From JAJPHT01 sp035526585 (GTDB taxonomy: Archaea; Thermoplasmatota; SW-10-69-26; JACQPN01; JAJPHT01), in the NCBI GenBank assembly GCA_035526585.1, contig DATLCC010000072.1, positions 1-42,306 on the forward strand: DNA of 42,306 nt, in the 5' to 3' direction. A program made the position numbers and the translations under genes. The notes under the pieces were generated by a model. That model ran no database searches. It was not told the origin of the DNA and saw only the letters and a list, made by a program, of their open reading frames with translations. How positions within the stretch are numbered: the stretch's first letter is position 1; each line of letters opens with the position of its first letter. This document shows positions 31,432 to 36,684 of this stretch, piece by piece.

Positions 31432-31855
31432 GCGGCCGCAGCCGCCGCAGGAAAGAGACCGACGCCTTCACGGCGTGGCGCGCGCCGAAGCGCGCGACAC
31501 AAGCCGTCAAAGCTCGCGGCCTTTTCCCGTAGGTGCCGCAGCACCGGAGGGAAAAGGCCCGAGGTTTTGACGGCGCGGCGGATCCGCAGATCCGACGCAA
31601 GCCGTGAAGGCGAGAGGACTCTTTCCGTAGGCCGCCGCAGCCGCCGCAGGAAAGAGACCGACGCCTTCACGGCGTGGCGCGCGCCGAAGCGCGCGACACA
31701 AGCGGTCAAGGCGCGCGGTCTATTCCCGTAGGGAATAGACCCGAAGAGCGGCTTGACCGCGCGGAGGATCCGCTGATCCGACGCAAGCCCTGAAGGCGAG
31801 AGGACTCTTTCCGTTGGCGGCCGCAGCCGCCGAAGGAAAGAGGCCGCCTTCACGG
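31402..31855 (+). repeat. Array of five nested hairpins copied from the gdhA 3' end
   Basis: Hairpins at 31402-31474, 31503-31574, 31601-31673, 31702-31760 and about 31788-31855. In 1 and 3, GCCGTGAAGGCG pairs with CGCCTTCACGGC, CTCTTTCC with GGAAAGAG, and GGCGGC or GCCGCC-type arms close the tip. In 2, GCCGTCAAA/TTTGACGGC and GGCCTTTTCCC/GGGAAAAGGCC. In 4, GCGGTCAAG/CTTGACCGC and GGTCTATTCCC/GGGAATAGACC. Every left arm reads A-[VL]-KARGLFP; copies 1-4 keep TAG, copy 5 has TTG. Frames differ between copies. Linkers alternate: a GCGCGC-type hairpin after 1 and 3, a GGATC-N4-GATCC hairpin after 2 and 4, so the larger period is about 200 bp. Confidence 0.9.
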
Positions 31856-31915
31856 AACGTTCGCGCCGAACGTTCGGAGGGAACGTTCCTTCAGCAAGTT
31901 CCGTTGGAACGTTCC
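31855..31915. repeat. Four copies of the palindrome GAACGTTC
   Basis: Copies at 31855, 31868, 31881 and 31908; the last two extend to GGAACGTTCC. They directly follow the gdhA hairpin array. Could be binding sites or a decayed extension of the array. Nothing coding is supported in 31432-32032. Confidence 0.6.
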
Positions 31916-31950
31916 TACCGTCCGAACCGGGTAACGACGCCCCCTCGCGC

Positions 31951-32005
31951 CCGCACGCGGGGAAAATGCTCATCCGCTGGGGCAAGACGCGGGGACAATG
32001 GGCAT
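31951..32005 (+). promoter_or_regulatory. Two GGGGAnAATG elements before the second RHH-like gene
   Basis: ACGCGGGGAAAATGCTCAT (GGGG at 31959) and ACGCGGGGACAATGGGCAT (GGGG at 31991) are direct repeats 32 bp apart. The second lies exactly 42 bases before ATG 32033, the same distance as in the paralogue at 4869. Confidence 0.6.
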
Positions 32006-32032
32006 CTTCCTGGCTGCGCACTCGGGCGTCGC

Positions 32033-32269
32033 ATGCGTTTCGACATCCCTGAGCGCTTCGAGCTTGTTCCGGAGGAGAAGGTGCGTCGCGGCACCGCGAC
32101 GATCAACGTCAGTTGGGCGGACAAGGAGGTGTTCGATGCGATCCAGTGGTGGCTCACGTATCGGATGGGTCGCGAGGCGACCCAGTGGGACGTGTTCAGC
32201 TTCCTGCTCGGCGAGGCGCTGGGGAATCGGGAAAGCCCGCTGCGGAACGCGACGCTCTTTCCGAGCTAG
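32033..32269 (+). CDS. Small RHH-like protein (paralogue 2)
   Basis: A 78-residue protein, MRFDIPERFELVPEEK at the start, then strand ATINVSWA, a helix with DKEVFDAIQWWLTYRMGRE, and a second helix with QWDVFSFLLGEALGNRE. It aligns with the C-terminal half of the protein at 4869-5165 over about 48 residues, sharing DKE, D-x2-Q-x-W, R-x-GR, W, L-x-EAL and NRE. Size and strand-helix-helix order suggest a dimeric ribbon-helix-helix regulator; this is inferred. The shared promoter element supports autoregulation or cross-regulation. Confidence 0.7.
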   Translation: MRFDIPERFELVPEEKVRRGTATINVSWADKEVFDAIQWWLTYRMGREATQWDVFSFLLGEALGNRESPLRNATLFPS

Positions 32270-32301
32270 AGGGACGGTCATCGGTGGACGCCGTGCTCCG
32301 C

Positions 32302-32790
32302 TTATCGGGACACGCCGAGGTCGTCCGGCTCGTCTTCGGTGACGGGGATCGGGCCGACGTCCTTGCGCGGGATGGACGCCTGCGCCATGAGCTTCGGCGT
32401 GACCTCGATCTTCGCGCCCACCCGCACGGCGAGCGCGATGCAGTCGCTGGGGCGCGCGTCGAAGCGGCGCACGTGCGGCGCGTCCCCTTTCTCGACCTGG
32501 ATGTAGAGGCTCGCGTAGAACGTGTTCTGCTGGAGCTCTTCGATGACGACGCGGTCGACGATCGCGCCAAGCTCGTTCAGGACCTGGGAGAAGAGGTCGT
32601 GTGTCATGGGGCGCGGCGAGAGCTGGCCTTCGAGGGCGAGCTGGATGTTGAGAGCCTGCGTCTGGTCGATGAAGATCGGAAGCACGCGGTCCGCGTTCGC
32701 GCCGGTGGCGTCCTTGGGCGCGAGCATGACGATGGGCCCCTGGCTGCTCATGAGGACGTTCTCGACAGCCACGGGGATGTTGTCGTCCAT
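32302..32790 (-). CDS. DUF151 / bifunctional nuclease-family protein
   Basis: A 162-residue protein of the DUF151 (bifunctional nuclease, BFN) family. Characteristic segments: LPIFIDQTQALNIQLAL, PRPMTHDLFSQVLNELGA, the FYASLYIQ strand, and the highly conserved RRFDARPSDCIALAVR. Some plant and bacterial members have RNase/DNase activity; the role in archaea is not established. ATG 32790 follows a TATA box at 32818-32825 with a leader of about 5 bases. Convergent with the second RHH-like gene, 32 bases apart. Confidence 0.92.
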   Translation of the reverse strand: MDDNIPVAVENVLMSSQGPIVMLAPKDATGANADRVLPIFIDQTQALNIQLALEGQLSPRPMTHDLFSQVLNELGAIVDRVVIEELQQNTFYASLYIQVEKGDAPHVRRFDARPSDCIALAVRVGAKIEVTPKLMAQASIPRKDVGPIPVTEDEPDDLGVSR

Positions 32791-32817
32791 CGGCAGCGCG
32801 CGATGCGGGCTCTCTCC

Positions 32818-32825
32818 CCATAAGC
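32818..32825 (-). promoter_or_regulatory. TATA box of the DUF151 gene
   Basis: GCTTATGG on the minus strand, centred about 31 bases before ATG 32790. Confidence 0.5.
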
Positions 32826-32923
32826 ATTCGCGCAGGGCGGGCGCTGCGGCCCGCGAGCGCATGTCGGACGGATTCTTTCGAGCGAAGCATCCGGGGATCC
32901 TCAAGTGCAGGCCCGGAGTCCAT

Positions 32924-33010
32924 GGGGGTCCCCGGTTCGAACGCTCGACGCGCCTGACGGCGCTTCGGTGCCTGCGCTCGCTGCGCTCGCTCCGGTCCCG
33001 GCGCGCCCGC
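32924..33010 (+). pseudogene. Split duplicate of the tRNA-Arg 3' half
   Basis: GGGGGTCCCCGGTTCGAA (32924-32941) matches the variable and T-arm region of the tRNA-Arg at 33046 with one mismatch. After about 54 unrelated bases, TCCCGGCGCGCCCGC (32996-33010) exactly matches the tRNA 3' end (33106-33120). The break falls between TTCGAA and TCCCGG. No 5' half is visible, so this is a remnant and not a functional intron-containing tRNA. Confidence 0.55.
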
Positions 33011-33045
33011 CAAAGCTCAAGAGATAGCAGCGAAGTGCGCGCATG

Positions 33046-33119
33046 GGGCGCGTAGCATAGTTGGATATTGCTCCGGCCTTCTAAGCCGGGGGTCCCGGGT
33101 TCGAATCCCGGCGCGCCCG
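33046..33119 (+). tRNA. tRNA-Arg (anticodon UCU)
   Basis: A 74-base cloverleaf. Acceptor GGGCGCG/CGCGCCC, anticodon stem CCGGC/GCCGG around loop CTTCTAA giving UCU, T-arm CCGGG-TTCGAAT-CCCGG, discriminator G. CCA is not encoded. The 3' end is duplicated just upstream. Confidence 0.95.
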
Positions 33120-33160
33120 CTCCGCTTCGCCCAGCAGGCGCGCCGTCTCCGCAAGAAGAC

Positions 33161-33194
33161 GTGCGACTTCGTGCCTGCGGGCACTGCGTCGCAC
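33161..33194 (-). terminator. Two-tier hairpin between tRNA-Arg and the TauE gene
   Basis: GTGCGAC/GTCGCAC encloses GTGCC/GGCAC with symmetrical 3-base internal loops. On the minus strand, the sense of the TauE transcript, the loop is CGCA, the same inner hairpin as downstream of tRNA-Glu. Confidence 0.45.
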
Positions 33195-33220
33195 GCTGAG
33201 CAGAGTCCATCCTCCGAACC

Positions 33221-33236
33221 GTAACGTTTCAGTTAC
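33221..33236. promoter_or_regulatory. 16-bp dyad GTAAC-N6-GTTAC (copy 3)
   Basis: GTAACGTTTCAGTTAC lies 3 bases beyond the stop of the minus-strand TauE gene. The half-sites share GTAAC/GTTAC and spacing with copies at 200 and 11350 but lack the inner C/G pair. Confidence 0.35.
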
Positions 33237-33239
33237 ACA

Positions 33240-34004
33240 TCACGGCAGCGCATCCCACATCATCCACGCCGCCACGAGCACCAGGCCCCAGCCAAAGAGG
33301 TGGCGCAGGCGGTCGGCGTGGATCTTGTGCGCGAGCTTCGAGCCTACGAACGTGCCGGGCAGCGCGCCCATGGCGAGCGGCGCGCCCAGCGCGAGGAGCG
33401 CGGGAGCGTACCCGAGCGCGACATGCGACGCGGTGCCGCCGATCGCGTTCCCTAGCACGGCGACGAGGCTCGTCCCGACGGCGAGGTGCATCGCGATCCC
33501 CGCGAAGACCATGCCAGGGACCATGACGATTCCTCCGCCGACGCCCAACGCGCCCGAGAGGAGCCCTCCGAGGAGGCCGATCCCGAGGAGGTACGCGGTC
33601 CGCGCGCGCGGACGCATGGGGCGCTCCCTGGGCGCGCCGCCCAGCGCGAGCCGCGCCCCCGTCGCGCCCAGCACGAGGCCGAAGAGCGCCTGGAGCGCCC
33701 GGTCGTCCATGCGCTCCACGAGGAACACGGAGACGGCGGCGCCCACGATGCCGCCGAGGGCGAGGCTCGCACCTGCGCGGAAGTCGACGCTCCGGTGGCG
33801 GTGGTGCGTCCAGATGCCGACGACCGCGGAGGCGACGATCACGACGAGGCTCACCGCCTTCGCCGTGTGGAAGTCGGTGCCGGGCACCAGATACAGCGCG
33901 GCCGGCACTATGAGGATCCCCCCGCCGACGCCGAAGAGCCCCGAGGCGACGCCTGCGAGGAGACCCGCGGCCCACACGCCCAGGAGCGTCGCGGCCGGCA
34001 GCAC
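33240..34004 (-). CDS. TauE/SafE-family membrane transporter
   Basis: A 254-residue protein with about eight hydrophobic helices in two inverted halves, each starting with a glycine-rich motif: GLFGVGGGILIVPA near residue 23 and GALGVGGGIVMVPGM near 155. TauE/SafE proteins export organosulfur anions such as sulfite or sulfoacetate; the substrate here is unknown. GTG 34004 start. Divergent from the pilus operon. A hairpin and a GTAAC dyad lie downstream. Confidence 0.9.
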   Translation of the reverse strand: MLPAATLLGVWAAGLLAGVASGLFGVGGGILIVPAALYLVPGTDFHTAKAVSLVVIVASAVVGIWTHHRHRSVDFRAGASLALGGIVGAAVSVFLVERMDDRALQALFGLVLGATGARLALGGAPRERPMRPRARTAYLLGIGLLGGLLSGALGVGGGIVMVPGMVFAGIAMHLAVGTSLVAVLGNAIGGTASHVALGYAPALLALGAPLAMGALPGTFVGSKLAHKIHADRLRHLFGWGLVLVAAWMMWDALP

Positions 34005-34011
34005 GTCCCCT

Positions 34012-34018
34012 CAAATAG
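34012..34018 (+). promoter_or_regulatory. TATA box of the KaiC-like gene
   Basis: CAAATAG is centred about 28-29 bases before ATG 34044, supporting a near-leaderless transcript and that start over ATG 34020. Confidence 0.5.
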
Positions 34019-34043
34019 GATGGGCTTCCAAAGTCCTTTTGAC

Positions 34044-34961
34044 ATGGACCCGCCGGCCCAGAAGCCCCGCGTGTCGCCGATGCGGCCCGCGGGCGCGCCC
34101 GCAGGTGGCTCGCTCCAGCGGCCGCCTCCGCAGGCTGCGCCGCGCGCGGTCGCGGCGGCTCCGTCGCGTCCGGCCGCGCCGTCTTCGGCGGATCCCGAGA
34201 ACGCGCCCGCGGCGCCGGCCAAGGCCTCGCCTGGTGCTTCGCTCGCGACGACGGGCATCGCCGGCCTCGACGCGCAGCTTGGCGGCGGGATCCCCCGCGG
34301 GACGACGCTCCTTCTCATCGGCGAGCCCGGCAACGCCGTGCCGCTCTTCTCGCAGCAGTTCGCCGGGGGCGGGCTCGACGCCGGCGAGGACGTCCTCTAC
34401 TTCGAGTTCGACCGTCCCGCGGGCGGCGTGCGCGCGACCGTGCAGTCGTTCGTGCAGCGCGGGAACGAAGGAAAGGCGGAGCTTTCCGTCCACGATGGCT
34501 ACTCGCCGCAGTTCGGCATGAGCGTGAACGCGCGCATCCGCGACCCGAAGGCGATGCCCGTGCCGATGGGGAGCGCCTTGGAGGCGATGATGGCGTCGCT
34601 CCAGAACACGTCGGCACAGCGGCCTTACCGCATGGTCGCCGAGAGCCTCTCCAGCCTCACGCGCGACGACAACGAGCGCGAGGTGCTGAAGTTCGTGCGG
34701 AACCTCGTCTACCTCGGGCACGAGATGGACGGCCTCCATCTGATCAGCATCGTGAAGGGGCTCCACAGCGCGAATTTCGAGACGCAGCTGCGCCATCTTG
34801 CGGGCGGCGTCATCGAGTTCGGCGCGGAGCGCAAAGGGTTCGGCATCTACAACTACCTCGTCGTCTCCAAGCTCCTGAACGTACAGGACCCTGTGCGGAT
34901 CCTGCTTTGGAAGGAGACCGAGAAGGGGCTCTGGCTCGAGAGCACGAAGCGCGTGTTCTGA
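34044..34961 (+). CDS. KaiC/FlaH-like RecA-fold protein with degenerate Walker A
   Basis: A 305-residue protein. Residues 1-65 are Pro/Ala-rich and probably disordered; a RecA/KaiC-like domain follows (TTGIAGLDAQLGGGIPRGTT, then LLLIGEPG). Where active members have G-x4-GK-[ST], this protein reads GEPGNAVPL, so the P-loop lysine and Ser/Thr are missing; the Walker B strand (LHLISIVKG) also lacks the acidic residue. I infer a non-hydrolysing structural or regulatory paralogue of FlaH-type ATPases. It lies immediately before the pilin and secretion genes, on the same strand, so a role in the pilus machine is likely. Confidence 0.8.
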   Translation: MDPPAQKPRVSPMRPAGAPAGGSLQRPPPQAAPRAVAAAPSRPAAPSSADPENAPAAPAKASPGASLATTGIAGLDAQLGGGIPRGTTLLLIGEPGNAVPLFSQQFAGGGLDAGEDVLYFEFDRPAGGVRATVQSFVQRGNEGKAELSVHDGYSPQFGMSVNARIRDPKAMPVPMGSALEAMMASLQNTSAQRPYRMVAESLSSLTRDDNEREVLKFVRNLVYLGHEMDGLHLISIVKGLHSANFETQLRHLAGGVIEFGAERKGFGIYNYLVVSKLLNVQDPVRILLWKETEKGLWLESTKRVF

Positions 34962-34972
34962 AGCCTTTTCAT

Positions 34973-34986
34973 CCTGTCGCGACAGG
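34973..34986. promoter_or_regulatory. Palindrome CCTGTCGCGACAGG before the pilus operon
   Basis: A perfect 14-bp palindrome just after the KaiC-like gene and about 90 bases before the pilin TATA box. Its core equals the palindrome at 3716-3727. Confidence 0.5.
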
Positions 34987-35060
34987 ACAGAAGGCGCAAC
35001 GGCGTCCCGGCCTCATCTTAACGTTCCCGCCCCTGGGGCGGTTGGGCGGAACGAGCATTC

Positions 35061-35066
35061 TTATAG
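35061..35066 (+). promoter_or_regulatory. TATA box of the pilus operon
   Basis: TTATAG, predicting a transcript start near 35089 and a 7-base leader to ATG 35096. Confidence 0.55.
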
Positions 35067-35095
35067 GCCATGCAGCAGGAAAACGGCTCGCTGTT

Positions 35096-36214
35096 ATGTC
35101 GATGCGGGAGCGGTCGGGACCCAACGACTCGGCGGTGAGCCCTGTCGTAGGCATGGTGCTCGTGCTGGGCATCTCGATCGTGGGCATCGCCGCCATCCTC
35201 TACTGGGGTCTGCCCGCGATCGACGAGATGAAGGCGAACGTCGAGCACAAGAGCGTCGAGTCGCAGTTCCAGGAGCTCGACGCGACGATCAAGGAGCTTG
35301 TCGCCGGCACGACGGAGAAGACCGCAAAGCGCTGGCAGCCGACCTTGAACCGCGGCGCGATCGTCATGTCGAACGAAACGGAAGGGTGGATCTACGCCGT
35401 CGACCTGTACAACAGCGGCCACGACTACGGCTTCGCCTACGGCAGCATCGACGGGGACAACTCCTTCACGATGACCTCGATCAACGAGACGATCGCCGAC
35501 GTCACGATCAAGGCGACGCGCGTCAACAGCACGACGTCCACGCAGTCGCTCTACCTGAACGCCGCCGCGAACGCCAAGGGCTCGACCTCGGCGACCTTTG
35601 CGAGCTGGGCGCAGGGCGCGACGAAGACGTTCTATCTCCACGACGCCTCGGGCACGCAGGCGCCCATCCGCAACTCGACCATCCACTTCGAGGTCTATGC
35701 GGGCGCGACGCCCGCCCTCGTGAGCGAGGCGTGGTTCGTCCCGACGGGCCGCGTCGATTACGAGCTGAATGCCGGTGTGGGCACGAAGACCGTGAGCGAG
35801 AACAACGGCGCCGTCATCACGGGCAACGGCAACACGTACGCCCTCGTCAACTCGCCCCCCATCCCGCCCGCCGCGCACTCGAGCGGCGTCACGCGCCACT
35901 TCGCGCGCGCGGTCGTCCTCAACGGCACCTCGTCCTTCGTCGGCCTGGACCGCTTCGACGTGCTCGTCACGCTCTACTCGACCTACACGCTGCGCAGCTA
36001 CGACTGCGCGCTGCCGTCGCGCAGCGACTGCGTCGAATCCGTGAAGGTCTTCACCTACGGCAAGTACGCCGACGTCTGGCAGAGCTACCTCGTCAACAGC
36101 GGGCGCGGATACACCTGGCAGGAGCCCTCGAACGGCATGGACTACCTCGAAGACCGCGAAGCATGGATGGGGTTCACGCTCCTCCAGTCGACGGTCCAGC
36201 TCGTGAACGGGTGA
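35096..36214 (+). CDS. Large archaeal type IV pilin-like protein
   Basis: A 372-residue protein with an archaeal pilin N-terminus: a charged leader (SMRERSGPNDS) then AVSPVVGMVLVLGISIVGI, the AVSPV-x-G-hydrophobic pattern of archaeal pilins processed by a PibD/EppA-type peptidase. The long beta-rich extracellular part is Ser/Thr/Asn-rich with many N-x-S/T sites, suggesting glycosylation, possibly by the GT cluster in this window. It is longer than usual pilins, so it could be a minor or tip pilin. Its TGA overlaps the GTG of the next gene (GTGA). Confidence 0.85.
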   Translation: MSMRERSGPNDSAVSPVVGMVLVLGISIVGIAAILYWGLPAIDEMKANVEHKSVESQFQELDATIKELVAGTTEKTAKRWQPTLNRGAIVMSNETEGWIYAVDLYNSGHDYGFAYGSIDGDNSFTMTSINETIADVTIKATRVNSTTSTQSLYLNAAANAKGSTSATFASWAQGATKTFYLHDASGTQAPIRNSTIHFEVYAGATPALVSEAWFVPTGRVDYELNAGVGTKTVSENNGAVITGNGNTYALVNSPPIPPAAHSSGVTRHFARAVVLNGTSSFVGLDRFDVLVTLYSTYTLRSYDCALPSRSDCVESVKVFTYGKYADVWQSYLVNSGRGYTWQEPSNGMDYLEDREAWMGFTLLQSTVQLVNG

Positions 36215-36681
36215 TCCACGTGAAGCGCAGACTGTTCGGACGACGCGACGAAGCCGTGACGGAGGTCATCGGATACGTGCTGAGCTTCGCCCTCAGCGCG
36301 ATCTTCCTGCTCCTCGCGCTCAACGTCTTCTGGGCCGCGCGCGCCAACACCGAAGCGGTGACGACGGGCGTCGAGCTGAAGACGATCGCCGATCGCGTCG
36401 CCGCCCGCATCGTCGAGATGGGCGCGATCGCGCAGGAGTTCCCCAACGCGACGATGAACGCCACGCTCGTCATCCCGCAGTCGTTGAGCGGCAAGATCTA
36501 CACCATCGAAGCGCAGAGCGACGAGGTCACCGCGCGTCTCAACGACGGATCCCTCTCGTTCGCCGCGACGACGTTCAAGCTCGACGAGACCGGCGTCGAC
36601 GTCGACGGCGACGTCGACAGCTCGAACGAGCGCGTCATCATCGAGTATCACAACGGCATCATCACCATCCTCGGAGGTTGA
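36211..36681 (+). CDS. Small type IV pilin-like protein
   Basis: A 156-residue protein with leader KRRLFGRRDEAVTEV and a hydrophobic helix IGYVLSFALSAIFLLLALNVF, the layout of archaeal pilins and FlaF/FlaG-like accessory subunits. The rest is a small beta-rich domain ending EYHNGIITILGG. GTG start 36211 overlaps the previous stop, so the two are coupled. It probably pairs with the large pilin-like protein as a minor subunit. The secretion ATPase starts 3 bases downstream. Confidence 0.82.
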   Translation: MIHVKRRLFGRRDEAVTEVIGYVLSFALSAIFLLLALNVFWAARANTEAVTTGVELKTIADRVAARIVEMGAIAQEFPNATMNATLVIPQSLSGKIYTIEAQSDEVTARLNDGSLSFAATTFKLDETGVDVDGDVDSSNERVIIEYHNGIITILGG

Positions 36682-36684
36682 CCC

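Noticed and set aside
31257..32021. A 254-residue minus-strand protein in the gdhA array
   Set aside because: It is the complement of the hairpin arms, with repeated AVK fragments; it has no start signal and overlaps gdhA.
32880..33010. A functional intron-containing tRNA upstream of tRNA-Arg
   Set aside because: There is no matching 5' acceptor half or anticodon arm, and no bulge-helix-bulge was seen.
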